From assembly GCA_024036415.1 (NCBI GenBank), contig JAMWET010003876.1, forward strand, positions 62,001 to 126,000: a DNA stretch of 64,000 nt, read 5' to 3'. Position numbers and translations under genes: made by a program. Shown here in pieces: positions 13,501-26,059 of the stretch (position 1 is the stretch's first letter; every line of letters begins with the position of its first letter). The notes under the pieces were generated by a model. The model made no database searches. It saw nothing but the letters and a program-made list of their open reading frames with translations, and was not told the origin of the DNA. The DNA comes from Prochilodus magdalenae. Taxonomy: Eukaryota; Chordata; Actinopteri; Characiformes; Prochilodontidae.

Positions 13501-14465
13501 GGCGGGGGGGAACTCCACAGTTTCACCCACCTTTGTTTTTCCTGTGACCTACTTCTACAGTGCAATCAGGGCATTTACGACTATTTTTCCCTCTCAGCCT
13601 TTTTAACTGAGAGGTCAGTGACTAAACACAGATGCGATGAAACAACAATCTTCCGAATGGAAAATCTGACAGCCCGAACCTGGCATCTATAAATTAGACC
13701 ATCTTTTGTGCAACGTTTGTCCACTTCGTAGCAACCACAGGGATAAGGCTGTCTCGTTCAGCTAAACTCTTCGGCTCTTCGAACCTTGTGCTAACACTGC
13801 TAACACTCAACCACCATGTGTTCCTTTAAGTAGCTGGTAGTTTCAGTGATGTGTACTAGTGCTGTTTAGAAATGAGTGCAAATTTTATAGAAGTGTGAAT
13901 ATATTTTTTACATTTTTGAAATAAAGGCATTCCAAGTAATATGAAAATGTTATTATGGATTCCCCTTTGACTCAAATGATCTATCAGGAAACTAGGTGGC
14001 CCATTTTTACCTCAGTGTTTTAGTGATTTCATAAAAAAATCTGGCTCTTAAGTCTACAACAAGTTAGCCCCACTTATTATAAGCATTACACGCAGGCCTG
14101 TCACAAATACCAAAAAATACTATACTATAATACAAAAATAAAAAAAGACTTTCATGATATTTTCACATTCTTACATTTCCTTACTTTCCTACTTTGCAAT
14201 GTGCCTCGTACCTCTGCAGAGCGATGGCCTGTTCATAAGTATAACGAGTGCCGGTGCGCGGGTGGAGCAAGAAGTGACCCGGGATAGTCATGTGACTGCT
14301 GGACTTCATCACTTTGCAGAAGGAGTAGATGAGGATGCAGAAGCCTAGGGCACCCAGGACCATCCCGATGATGCCTGTGTATATGGTGGAGAACATGATG
14401 AGGATGACGCCGACTGCCACCAGCAGCACCCCCACGCTTACCAGCCCTCTGTGGGGCTGTGACAT
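10525..14465 (-). CDS. TMEM61-like two-helix membrane protein with PPxY tail (copy A)
   Basis: Two coding exons, 14465-14212 and 10699-10525, join in phase 2 (AG|G) to give 142 residues. The start MSQPHRG is the first in-frame ATG and has A at -3. Two hydrophobic helices occupy about residues 8-24 and 27-44, separated by a very short turn, followed by a cytosolic-type tail. The tail ends with WDMEPPPSYETVMKT, which contains a PPSY motif of the kind bound by NEDD4-family WW domains. It is strikingly like the tail of copy B (WEMEPPPPYEVAIKT). From memory, human TMEM61 carries PPPSYES in its tail and sits between BSND and DHCR24, as here. No enzymatic function is suggested; a role as a small channel or transporter accessory protein is only an inference from the neighbourhood. 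The gene probably has an extra non-coding first exon ending at 16087, with the second exon starting at 14672. Confidence 0.78.
11140..11404 (+). mobile_element. 3' tail of a LINE/SINE-type retroposon with (TAT)n end
   Basis: The sequence GAAAGGTGCTATACAAATAA followed by repeated TAT triplets (11380-11404) is the typical 3' end of fish LINE/SINE families, in which a GCTATATAAATAAA-like tail precedes a (TAT)n run. The material to its left (ACTTTATTAGACACAC) also looks repetitive, but I cannot place it in a family. No coding capacity remains. Confidence 0.4.
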
Positions 14466-14672
14466 CCTGCCTCCCTCTGCTGAGCCATCACAAGGAGCCT
14501 CACTGCCCGCCACTCTGCCAACACCACAGTGTGCGTGTATTGGTCTCTGTGTTTGGGGTGAGGGAGGGGAGATTGGCTTTGAGAGTGCAATAGGGTTGTG
14601 TTTCACAGCGCACAGCACAAAAGCCAGGCCGGCCTGGTGTCAGCTCATGTCCCCAGAGATCACAGTGAAAGA
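14466..14672 (-). other. 5' untranslated part of tmem61-like A exon 2, with a tiny upstream ORF
   Basis: On the minus strand a good acceptor (pyrimidine tract then CTGCAG) precedes 14672. The first ATG after it opens a two-codon upstream reading frame (ATG AGC TGA, at about 14648) before the main start at 14465. Leader and acceptor are inferred from sequence only. Confidence 0.45.
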
Positions 14673-15290
14673 CTGCAGAACAACCTGCACAGAGGGCAGA
14701 GGGGCGGGGAGAAGCCCACCACGAAAAATACCAGTCAGATCAACATTAGCTCAACAATACTTTTTCATGAAGTCACATGGAATCAACACGGGGGTTGAAC
14801 ATATTTCATATTTAATTTTCAGCTTTTTTGTTAGCAAAGGAACTCTAAGAGGGCGATAACTGAATTTATGAGTTATTGCAATTTAAGACTTTCGCATTTA
14901 TAGACGAGGCAACTTCAAATATCAGCTGATACTGATAGAGATGCAGTAATACCTCAGTATAAAAGTACTAAACTTTAAAGTAAACCATTTTTAATTGAGG
15001 AACATTAATCTAAGCATGTAAAATGAGGCTGTCATGTGTTTGACTATCCAAACACTGTACTACTCCACAGAAGGATATGCAGCTAACACTAACAACATCA
15101 CACAGTGTGGTATTTCAGGCTAGACCTGTTGCACAATTGAATCAGCTTCGTACCTTTCTACCTTCCAAAATCCAATCCAGCACTTGTCTGCTGATATCGG
15201 CCCCATCAGCCCTGACATGCCATCTAAAATAGGTTTACTGTGATATTCTGCTGTATTACTGTAGCATAGTGTAGTGGTGTAAGCATTATA

Positions 15291-15476
15291 GATTCACTGT
15301 CCAAACAAAAACAATCTCCAAAATTACAACTTTACAGCAGTGGGCAAAAACCTAATTCCATTTTAATGTCTTTCAATGGAACCAGTGTAAACAGCAGCTG
15401 CTGTGTACAAATGATGCATAAAAGTAAAAATCAACAAAAATGGAAATAGATGTTTTTCTTTGGACAGTGATGAAAT
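15291..15476. mobile_element. MITE-like element, family 1 (copy 1, degraded)
   Basis: The left end CACTGTCCAAACAAAAACA and the right end TGTTTTTCTTTGGACAGTG are inverted copies. The interior shares blocks such as CATAAAAGTAAAAATCAAC and GTGTAAACAGCAGCTG with copies at 38091 and 45619. The ends are more diverged than in the other two copies, so this is probably an older insertion. Confidence 0.75.
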
Positions 15477-16086
15477 ATTACACAGTAGGCTACTACAAGA
15501 GCAGTATATCACTGCTGTAGGAACAAAACCTAGATCTCCAAATCTCCAAAACGATACCCCTGGGAGGGTGGAAACAACATCCTTTGCTTTTAATGGAAGC
15601 CAGTGTAACTATACAGATCTAATTTTGGCGAAGTTTATATTCAGGGTAAAGAGCAACAGGCATGTTCAAATGATGTCAAAATCTGAAAATAATGTCAAGA
15701 TCTTATGACAGCAGCAATACAGAGACTCAGATATCACAGAGTAGTATAGAAGTAGTATAGAAGTATCACAGAATATTACAGCACTACAGAAATATCTTCA
15801 TCTAAGTAAAGTTCATACACCTAAAAAAAAAAGCTGAATCCCTTTCATCTTCTCTTTCAGATGAATGTTTCCGTAGTAGAGCCCTATGCTGACAATGCTC
15901 TAGAGTTGAACTCCTGTAGAAGCAACAGCACTTGTTGATAGAACCACTCTAAGAGTCTAACCCGAAGAGAAAGACAAGCTGGATGCCTCTTGAACTCCCC
16001 CCATGACACACAGTATAAAGCGCACAGCTGGATCCGCTGTACACTACAGGAGTAGATCTGAGTGATCCGAGTCTGATCCTGCTTAC

Positions 16087-16620
16087 CTCCGCGCTGCTGC
16101 AAAGCTTCATCTGCTCCGAGACTATAAAACAGCCGAATTTGTGGCCCAGATTATGAATGTTGGCGGTGCTCGACAGTAAAAAAGGCTTTTATGGACTCCG
16201 TGCACAGAAGGGGGAGAGAGATAAACCGAGCTGAGCTGCGTTCCGGTTCTCCGCGCCCTCTGCTCGTTTCCTGTGGGCTGAAATCGCTCTGTATCCAGCG
16301 GAAAACAGACGGGGAAAAAGCTCGTCCAAGAACAGGATTCCTGTTTTTGAGGGCGACCCCGTTCACACGCCTCGTTGTGCGAGCTTGAAGCTACGATCTG
16401 GTTTCAAACTCCCTGGACCCGCCTTCCGGGCTGCTGCTCACGGCCATCCCTCCCCAGTTAGGCTACGTACCACCAGCACAACGTCGTTCACTGTGCGAAC
16501 TGAAGAAAAGCACATGGACAGAAACCTCGGCAGAGTCCGTGGATTAAAACACCTCCTCACGGATAACCTCCCCTGCACCGCGCCTGTTACACATGCCTAC
16601 CTGTTCTGGGGAAGGTAGCT
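16087..16620 (-). promoter_or_regulatory. CpG-rich putative promoter and non-coding first exon of tmem61-like A
   Basis: This stretch is richer in GC and CpG than its surroundings. On the minus strand it contains a strong donor, GCGGAG|GTAAGC, at 16087/16086. That pairs with the acceptor at 14672 ahead of the coding start of tmem61-like A. The transcription start site is not determinable, and open frames crossing this block show no recognisable protein. Confidence 0.45.
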
Positions 16621-16984
16621 GTTCCCTGAGCCACAGGAGGGAGATATTTCAATGAGGAGCGTTTCTGTCATTCAGGCAGGCAATTTAAGAAAGAGGAGGT
16701 GAGCGACGTCCCTATTGGACAGCCTGCACTTGAATGGTCCGGTTTCCCTACCTAAGACCTCTGATACCTTTACCCACCACTATCGTATAAACAGGATTAG
16801 GATTAGATCTCAGGTCTCATGTCTTCTTACTCGGGAGGGTCCCTGGGTGCAGTGTAGCGCGTTCAGTAAATGTTTCATATGTCCTGTAACATTAACCGTA
16901 CTCGGTTAATTTCAGTACATAGACTCTTACAGTAGAGGGCGAGGCTGTGGGGTGGGGTCAAGGGTGGAGTGGGTGTGTACACAT

Positions 16985-17107
16985 GTGTGTGAGCAGTGAG
17001 AGAGGGAGAAAGAGAGAGAGAGATCACTCCAAGCTGGAATCGAACCGCCACAGCGGCCTGGCGCCGTACGACTGCGCCACCGGAAGGACCAGGCCTTAGG
17101 TGGAATT
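16985..17107 (-). mobile_element. tRNA-derived SINE head
   Basis: On the minus strand there is an A-box-like GGTGGCGCAGTCGTACGG followed about 30 bases later by a perfect B-box, GGTTCGATTCC, together an RNA polymerase III promoter. The flanks do not fold into a complete tRNA with a paired acceptor stem and are followed by a (CT)n-rich tail, which favours a tRNA-derived SINE over a functional tRNA gene. Confidence 0.55.
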
Positions 17108-17330
17108 ACACCTCTGATGCTCGGAGTGTTAAAAAGGTGGAGATCGGGAAAGACAGGAGATGATTAGATGGTGTGCACAAACGAGGAGAAATCATCTAAA
17201 AAAAATAACACTAGAGAATAATTGCAGGGCACATACACTTTCTCTCTAGTTTGGAGTTTTATTTGAACCCTTTGTTCTTTTTTTTTTTTTGAGGGGTTGT
17301 GTCCATTGGAGTGACCAAAATGAAAGAGTG

Positions 17331-17738
17331 TCACAGGGTTTTCCATTTGCTGTACTGAGAGGAGTTGGACAGTCTTATAGCCTGAGGGACAAAAGACTTC
17401 CTGAGTCTGTCAGTGGAGCAGGACTGGGACAGCAGTCTGCCACTGAATGAGCTCCTCTGGCTGATGATTGTGCTGTGCAGAGGATGGTGAACATTGTCCA
17501 TGATGTTCAGCAGCTTGTTGAGGGCTCTCCTCTCCGCCAGTGGTGTTAAGGACTCCAGTCCCAGCACAGAACCAGCTTTCCTCACCAGCCTGTTGAGTCG
17601 TCCAGCATCCCTCCTGCTGATACTGCCCCCCCAACACACTACAGCATAAAAGAGGACGCTGGCTAACACGGACTGGTAGAACATCAGCAGGAGTTTCTGG
17701 CAGAAATGCTGAGATCTACAGGTGTGTCTGGTTGGCAC
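17331..17738 (-). pseudogene. LINE (L2/Maui-like) reverse-transcriptase ORF, 3'-terminal fragment
   Basis: The frame encodes a typical end of a fish LINE ORF2: a segment like FYQSVLASVLFYAVVCWGG, then RRALNKLLNIMDN and HPLHSTIISQRSSFSGRLL. This portion lies C-terminal to the reverse-transcriptase core. Endonuclease and catalytic RT parts are absent, as expected of a 5'-truncated copy. The surviving 135 codons are open, suggesting moderate age. Clade assignment is from memory of similar fish elements. Confidence 0.75.
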
Positions 17739-17789
17739 CGATTAGCCCATTGGTTTCTAGACCCAGGTAACATGCACATGTGGGCAACA

Positions 17790-18080
17790 TCTGGAAAAGC
17801 TAAGACACAGCTGGCTCACTGTCAGTACTGGCAATCTGCAGCGAACCAAAGCTGGCCCACATACTTAAAACATGCATTTGGCCCACCAGTCCCAAAAAAA
17901 GATCTGGTCCACTTTTGGCACCGATAAAGCAGAGTTACCTACTTTTGGCATAGTCCTAATCTGACACATATGTGGCCCACACTTGGCAACCGAGAGCAGT
18001 CTCCCAAAGTGCAGCAGGTGGGCCAAATGAAAAATGGGGAACATTGGGCGGATTTGCACCAGCACAGTTTTGCTGTCTGG
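17790..18080. repeat. Degenerate internal repeats based on TGGCCCACAT / TTGGCA
   Basis: Several imperfect copies of TGGCCCAC-like and TTGGCA-like words recur with loose spacing (CTGGCCCACATAC, TTGGCCCACCAG, GTGGCCCACACTTGGCA). The pattern resembles fossil transposon interiors common in fish genomes, but the family is not identified. No coding frame is supported. Confidence 0.4.
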
Positions 18081-18299
18081 AGAGATCCTCAGGCTAGTGA
18101 AAAGACCATGTCACTTAAATGGAAATGTAAAAATGCAACAGTCAAAAATGTCAGACCAGATACAAGAGCCATCTAATTTTGTCTTTTGTATGGAGGTTGA
18201 TTTTATTTTCCTGGTTGTGTTTATTTCGGCATGTTTCTGTGTAATCACTGCAGTGGTGCATTGTGAACCATCAAATTAAAGCAGAGCTCAACAACTCTG

Positions 18300-19640
18300 A
18301 AACAGCTTGTTTCATTCTAGGGTCAAACATAGGGATATATATAGTGTTAGGTAAATAGGCGTGTAAAATGCATCTGGACATTTATTTTTATCCCAATTAA
18401 AGTCACACACCTTCTGTGTAGACATCACAGAACAGTTTAAAATCTTGAAGAAAATGCATCCTGTATCACCTTTAAACACACTCATACGTCCTGGCTCTTT
18501 TCAGAAGCATGTTTGACTCTGTGCATGGCTTTGGACACACACACACATAGTAAGAGAGGAACTGGATTTGCTTGCATTATCAGTAATGACAATGCCAGAC
18601 ACAAACGTCACACAAGTTTCTCCTTTCTACCTCTACAGGAACAGAGGTCACAACCTAAAGTCCAACCAAACAGCTGCTTCCAATAATCAGAAATCCTTCA
18701 CTAATCCTAGTCCTATATTACAGTGATCTAAAGAGAAGGAGCCATTGTCTTCAGGACATCCAGTCTACACAGCAGACTTCAGACCATTTATCGGCTTGGT
18801 GAGATCTAAAAATATTTGACAATCCACCTCCAAAGTATTTAATATGGAAATCTAGCTTTCTAGCTGTAACAGAAGAGCTGAATCTCAAAACAAGTTAGCA
18901 ACTTGATCTCCTCATAAAGTGGTTAAGTGGCGAGGCACTGCAACATGCTAAATGAATCAGAAGAGTTAATATTAACCATCCTGTCACAGTCCTGGATATG
19001 GTGAGGCTGGGGCTTAACAGGTGTAATGGCTCTCCAGAAACTGGTAAAGCCCCCACTCTTTCAGTGAGAGTTGAAATGTTTCCTTAGGTTGTGCATAAAG
19101 GCTACCTGCAGCTTCAAGAACTTGGAGATTTGGTCATTGAATCTGAAGCAGCAAAATGCGAGGGTTACTTACCCGCACTCAGCTTCCTTGACACAGATAG
19201 AGGGATTAGTCCTATAGTGGAGAAACCACCTCACAAGCTCCAAGAACAATGGATCAGCCAGGGTTAGTGGAACGGAAGAGAGCACTGTGTACCACATCCT
19301 CCTTTTCTGTTTTTTGTCGATTTTGTGTGTTTGCATGCATGGATGACCTAGACTTAAGGAATACGTCTAATGAAGTGTCTAATGTACCTTCACAGTGAGA
19401 CATTCCCACCACAAACCCTGAAGAAACAAGGGCTCTGTCAGCTCTCATCTACAGGCATCTCTTAAGGCCTGCAGCAGATCCTGACGGGCAACACCCCATT
19501 CATAAGAAACCCCATTCTATTAGGAAGTGCATTACTAGTGCATATTTAACCAGAAGGACATCCAGACAAAGATCTGAATGCATAGTGACATCTTTCCTCA
19601 CACTAATAAAACATGAACAGTAGACATGGCTGGGTAATGT
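18300..19640. other. Intergenic DNA without recognisable features
   Basis: No splice-bounded exon, family-like peptide, or structured repeat was recognised on either strand. The short open frames here have no supporting features. Confidence 0.5.
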
Positions 19641-19649
19641 GGTGTTGGC

Positions 19650-20302
19650 TTTAGAGGTGCACAAGGTACACAAACCATGTACTTTAGTTAAAGTAAAGAT
19701 ACCCAAGCTAAAATATTACTCCAGTAAGGGTAGAAGTTCCTCTCTTTAAACCTTCACTTCAGTAAAAGCACAAAAGTATTTACCTTCAAATGTACTGAAG
19801 TATGGAAAGTAAAAGAAGCATGATTTATTATGGTTCCAATTATCCTCGTATCGCTGTTGTAGCAATAATCTTGCTTTATCAACTCGTTTAGATGAAGAGA
19901 CTCTAGTGTGTCTCTCGGTCCACCAGTCTTTTAACAGAATGTCATTAGTCTGATACTGATGTCAATTCAAACTATCATAAGCACAAAACACTGAAGACAA
20001 ACAATTTCCTTTAGGTAGAATCAAGCTTTGCCTAACCGATCAAAACAAGATCACAACAAAGTGCACACTGTACTCTGATTGGTGCGCCTACTTCTGGCTT
20101 CTTTAGTTTTTACGTGTTACGTATTTATGTACATATAAGCCAAAAGGAGGGACAGATTTTATATAATGTAGTGGAGTAAAATAGAATATAGAAATATAGA
20201 AATACTTGAGTAAAGTACAATTACACAAAAACTATGACTACTACTACTACTACTTAGTAAAGTTACCAATTACAACTACTTTGTTACTGTCCACCACTGG
20301 CT
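19650..20302 (-). mobile_element. Degenerate hAT-like non-autonomous element
   Basis: On the minus strand the block starts with a segment like CAGTGGTGGACAGTAACAAAG and continues with ACTTTACTCAAGTATTTCT. Its other side carries ACTTTAGTTAAAGTAAAGAT and TACTTTTGTGCTTTTACTG-type words. Such ends with ACTTGAGTA-type repeats are characteristic of a common fish hAT-related family, as I recall it. No transposase is encoded, and the right-hand boundary is clearer than the left. Confidence 0.4.
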
Positions 20303-20319
20303 GTTTTTAAACTGTCATC

Positions 20320-22000
20320 GAATGCAGCCCAATTTCAAATCATAAAGAGAATATTCCTACACCAGGAGCTGCATACAGCCACTCCAGTGTAAGGGCTACT
20401 GGTGCTGTTGCTTACCTTAAAGTTACTGATGCTTAAGACAGATTCACGTGGGATTCATCATCAGCAGTTTTACAAATTTGGTAAAAATATGCAAGCACTT
20501 AAGACTGCTGTGTGCCTGTATCTTTGTGGGACATATTTGCAGTATTAATATTCTTCGGAACTTTTTAAAAAACAGTTGGCTATCCCCAAGTTCACACCTG
20601 GAGTATGTATTTGTCCATGTGCGAGTTCATGTGCTTGTTGGTAGTTTCCAAGTGCCATCCCTCAAATGTCCAAAAGCACAGTGAATAAGACCACACTAAG
20701 AGCCCTCTTACCTTAATGCAACAGCAAAACTGGCCTAAGCATATATCCCAGTTCAACACATTGGTAATTAGTGCATAGTTTTTAATAATATTAAAATTCT
20801 AATTTAATAATATAAAAATCTCCTTTATTGTGTTGGTCATGGATGTGATGGACTGCTGCCCTGTTGTATTCATTGCTGAGGACATTTTTAAACGAACAGT
20901 GGAGCATAGTTTGCCTACATTGTTGTGTGATGATGTTTGGAGTCCATTAATATTGAAAACATCCTGGTGAACAGACCTAGTCCAATACTGGCGCGTTACA
21001 TGCTACACTTTGTACACTTTAGTTTTGCATGGTTAAAACGACGAACAAACATTTTGGGGAAACCACATAAACCTGTACACACCAATAACCAAAACAAGGG
21101 TGAACGTCATGGAGTGGCTACAACAGGGGTCATGGGAAGTATCTATAACATGGCAAACTGTGACCCAGGGGGTTGGTGACCATCGCAGTTGATGATTTTG
21201 CTGTTCTTAACACACATAATTTGCCACCCCCATTTTATAGCAGTACAGAAAGAAAACACAGGGTTAAATTAGCTGACTAAGCACGTAATCTTGCTTAATG
21301 TGAGAGACCCCAACATCATGATTTTCCATGCATTTCATCCATCTTACTACTCACTGTCCGTTCTTTTTAAATTTTTTTTATTTTTGGCTAGCTAAAACTA
21401 TACTGTGGTGGCAAACTGTGGTTCTAAAGGGCAGCAAACCTACTATTAACAGAACCTAGACACTGACAAAAATCCATACTCTCACAATTTAGGAAACCAA
21501 AACACACCACTAACCCCTCCCACAGCCACAATGTTGGCTAGTCTTGCTCGTTTACTTCCATCATTAAACTTGAAGCTGTACTGAACAAATTCATTTTGAC
21601 CTCTAAACGACCTCAAATCTCACTCTTATGTTTGTGCTCCTGCAGCATCTTTGTTTCAGTTTTTATGTGTTTTGACAAGGTACATGTACACCCAAACACC
21701 GCATACATTAATACATTAATATGGTAATGCTCTCCTTTGCTGCTATTGCATTCACTCAGTTCAATTCATTCCAGAAAAACTAATTCTTTAGAATAGAACA
21801 ATTCTTCACAAAAGTATTATACGCTACTGCATTAAGATTTACCTTTACTGGAATAAATGGGCCCACATCAGTAAAACAGCTCCAGTATATTACTCCTCCC
21901 CCACCAGTATGGGAGTGTAGTATTTTCCTGGAATTCTCCACACCCAGAACTGTCCGTCAGACCATTAGATGGCAGAGCATGATTAATCCCTCTACAGAAT
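20320..22000. other. Intergenic DNA without a supported gene
   Basis: AT-rich sequence with no credible exon. Short open frames (for example 20448-20684 and 20937-21179) lack splice context and resemble no known family. Confidence 0.45.
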
Positions 22001-22230
22001 GTATTTCAACTGCTCAAGAGTTGAGTAGCGATGTGGTTTATTGCCACTCCAGAACACGATTGGCATTGCGCCTGGCTATCCTGGGCTTGTATGCAGCTAC
22101 TCAGTAGTGAAGCTCCTGACAAACAGTTCTTGGGCTGATGTTTTGCGAACCTGTGTGGCCTTCCACTTCAAGGCTGAGCTGTTGATGCTTCTCACTTCAC
22201 TAGTTGGTCCTGTCCTGCATTACTGAAGAA
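22000..22230 (-). mobile_element. Fragment of a Tc1-like transposon
   Basis: Segments such as GAAGCTCCTGACAAACAGTTCTTG and CCTGTGTGGCCTTCCACTTC strongly resemble the interior of a widespread fish Tc1-like family, in which this text is the complement of the transposase DNA-binding region. Ends and most of the gene are missing. Identification rests on recalled consensus wording, not on a search. Confidence 0.45.
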
Positions 22231-23718
22231 TAAACACCTTACTAAGTGGTCCTCAGTCTGCGGTTGGGAACCACTGGTATAGGCTATATTCTTCGATCTT
22301 ACATGTCTGTGTGTTTGTGTGTCACAAAATAATAAAATACTATTGCCAAAAAACAAATGTCCTGTTTCCCTCCAAATTGTGTATTTTCTTGAAGAAATTA
22401 AAGGATAAACCTGATCGTTTCAGTGACTAAGCAGACTCTTTGGGTACATGTACTGCATACATCCGGTCTATTTCTCAGCAAAAGAAATGTATAGCGTATG
22501 TGTAAAGCACTTATGGTGTATGTGATAATGGAGGCACAAATTTGGTCAGAGAAAGCAATCCCTGAAAATATCTTCTTTGATGGTGGTTAAAAAAGAAAAA
22601 ACATTGTAATAGGTCCTTGGAGTAATATAAAACCGGGTAATGCACTGCGGTCATTTTAGACCGGATCAGCAATCCTTTCCATTACTGGTCTACATTTACA
22701 TTACATCACAAATCAAAGTTTCCCAGATCATCCATTTCCTCCAGGAGGAAAAAAGCCCATTTGTGACAAACCTGATTGTGCACTGGATTGGATTTGCCCT
22801 AATGTGTTCCACGCAGGGTCTGTCAGTCCTGTCAGGTTTCCGCAACAGTCTGGACAAGACTTGACAAGGCATTCTACTGGGAGAGGACGTACCACCATGT
22901 CATCAGATCAAATTCAAACTGTAGTAAAACTAACAGCAGTAAAACACAAAGAGCAGTAACTGGTGCGATTTCCAAAGAGATTCATATTGTACATGTTTAT
23001 TGATGGCGTGGTGGAGCATGTGCTTCTGTAACACAAAACAGCAGAAGTATTTTTGGATTGGGTTAATGCTGAAGGTCGCTTTCTCAAACAAGGATTGGGT
23101 CTGGTCTAAAATGCAATGCCAATGGCAAATCTCTATTAGTAATCTCACATCAGATTAATCCCAACACAGGGTCTGGGAAGCTGACCATAAATCTTTCTCC
23201 TTCTACCTCTTGCTGACCAGCTATCCTCTTTTTTCAAGTTTTAATTGTATATACTACATATGATGCTCGTTTTGATATGTTTGCACTGTGCGAGTGAATG
23301 CAAGGATAGATTCACAGGTCCAGCAAAGTGCATACTGAACATCCTTCATAACTAACTTGTACCGTCAACACATCTCCCCTGAGTTCTAAAGCAGCAGTGA
23401 TAGTGATTCATGCATTTTACTTTGGGTAGAATCTGTAAATGAGTTGCAGTAAATTGCTTAATCGGTATCTAGTGATATAGGCTCCTGGAGGACAGACCAT
23501 TTTGGTTTTTGGATATAAACATCATCAAAATAAAGATTACAGTAAACGATGACCGCACTTGGAATGGAACAGGGTGGGCCAGAGTGAGTAGGGCTGAAAA
23601 ATGATGTATCCGCAGTGCAAAGAGCCTGGAGTGAGCTCTTAAAGAGGTCTTCCTCAATGCTGTTTGTTGGTGGCTGTAAGGGGTGGAACCAGTGGAATGA
23701 CTGGCAGCAAAAGGCCTG

Positions 23719-26014
23719 TTACACTTCGAAGCTGATCTCTCTGGAGCGGCAGAAGAGTGGTTCGGTGGGCAGCAGAGTGTCTGAATAGCTGCGCCTTAGG
23801 TGTGTAGAGCTGCATGTGGTTTTGATGGCTACTTCGTAAGGGGGCGGTGGCTCCATCTCCCAATGCGGGGGCTGTCCTCGACCAGACGGACTGAAGCAAG
23901 TAGGCTCCATGGGAGGGTAGTCAAAGTCTTCACTGTACATCCCTCGCCTGTGCCTTTCAAGAGTTCTTAGTGAACACACAAGCATACATAAATATATACA
24001 GTCAGTTTTATTTTTTTTTGCAAAATAGCAAAATACTTCAATTTGACCCTCACGCACGCACACACTTTACACTGACATATGCTACTGATAAAAACATATC
24101 ATAGCTGTTGGGACAAAACTTCCATCTACATTTTCCATAATAAAACGACCACTACAAGTGACCCAAAATGAAATATGTTGTATTTATCATCTTCATATGC
24201 TGTATTTATGATGGATTTCTATATACGCCAGGTCTTCATAACCCATAACTGACTAATAACACTGTTTTGAAACAAGGAAATCACTGGCTATTTTGCTTTT
24301 GGGATACTAAATTCCATATCACAGGGTTACCTAATTTGGAGAATGAAGCAGATGTGCTAACGGTTTTACCTAGACATGGTATAGAAATGGCCAGACCACT
24401 AGGGGGCACCGGAAGGCCATTTAAATTGAACCAGAATTTGGACATACACTTTAGAGTGCTTAAGGGCACATACTTCATGTCGTATTTGCTTTTTTCCACT
24501 GAGCGAATTAAAATCCTTTGAAGGGACAAATAACAGCTTGTAATGACTCCTATATTCCTCTAAATATCTGTTAGCTGTACATGTGTGTTTAGCCAGGGTG
24601 CCCATTGTGTGTGCAGGGGGAAAACTGGTAAACTGACACCCTATCAATCCTCATGAGTGCATGCTAGATGCATTTGACCGGCTGCTGCTCAGAGCTGGAT
24701 TATACAGTACATATTCTTCATTAATATGCCGATTTGGACAATCACATTAAAGTGAACATTTACACACACATATATACACTCCCCAAATACACCTGTCCAA
24801 GCCATGTTTAGTTTTGCTCTGGAGTTTCAGGGCTAATGCAACTAATAATGTTATGCATCACCAAGTACCATTGTACAAAGTGGAAGATTCTGAATCACCA
24901 CACACTTAAAACCACTGACTGTTAAGCAGTCTCTGAAAGATTTATCTATACAGTTTCTGACACTGTATTACATTTCTGCCAAAACAGCAACACAACTGAT
25001 TTGCCAAACTACTGTTTTAAAAAGTCAATAGGAAGGTAATGAAGACCACACAGTAAAACTCTCACTATATTAACACAAATGAAAACAGAGATTCAAGTGA
25101 TGATTTAACACTGATAGACTATAATTGATTTGGATATGATCAGATTTTGCTGTCCATTGTTCTAAACTGGGCAGATTGTACAAAGCAAATATTAACATGA
25201 AAGCAAACTTGAATTTTAGGCAATATAAAAATTCTGTCAAGATGCGTTTAAGACATGTCCCGGAAAATGAGGACACATGGTTATCCAATCTTCTTCAAAT
25301 CAAGTATCTTGCTATTACATTTTTACATGACTGTGAATATCTTTGGAACGATTACTGTACATTTTTATGCCACACCCTGAAAAGTCTGCCCAGTTACTTT
25401 AAACATGTACTCAAATTCAGTATCCTAAATCCAGTGTTGCATATGATGCTCCATGTGTATAATAAATAAAACAGTAATGTTAAGAGTAACTCAAGATAAA
25501 TCAAAATGCATCATATTTACATTGCAGGCAGGTTACACAAACCACAACAGGAAGAAAATGAACAAAATTAATATCAAACTAAACATCTGCTCTCAAATGA
25601 CATATATCTACAAACCCATCAAGCCAGCATTATGAATAGTATCATATGAAACTTTTTAACTTGAGGGTCAATGTTCTGTTCAGAAAGGTTTAAACTAATG
25701 CAGGCCTGGAGGACCAGACTCCAGCACGTTTGGTGATTTTCCTACTCAAACTCACCTGATTTAACTTGTCAGTTAATTGCAGGGTTGCAGCTGACATGTT
25801 AAGAGTAGGAATACAAGAAATCCAGGGCTGCAGTTTGCCACCCCTGAACTAATGGTTCACTAAAAATCTAATTTATGTCATTTCCCCTTCAGTCAACCAG
25901 TAAATATAAAGCTGCCCATATCCATATATTCACATATTAATATATGGAATGTCCGTTTGTACTATATATATATACAAAAAACACATACGTACATAGACAC
26001 ACATATACACACAT

Positions 26015-26059
<45 letters not shown>

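Noticed and set aside
14466..14618. N-terminal extension of tmem61-like A
   Set aside because: The extension would begin at GTG. The first in-frame ATG is at 14465, with good context, immediately before the first helix.
14329..14859. Plus-strand open frame of 176 codons
   Set aside because: It is antisense to exon 2 of tmem61-like A, with no recognisable domain and no splice support.
17028..17107. Functional tRNA gene
   Set aside because: The A and B boxes are present but the acceptor stem does not pair, and SINE-like tail sequence follows.
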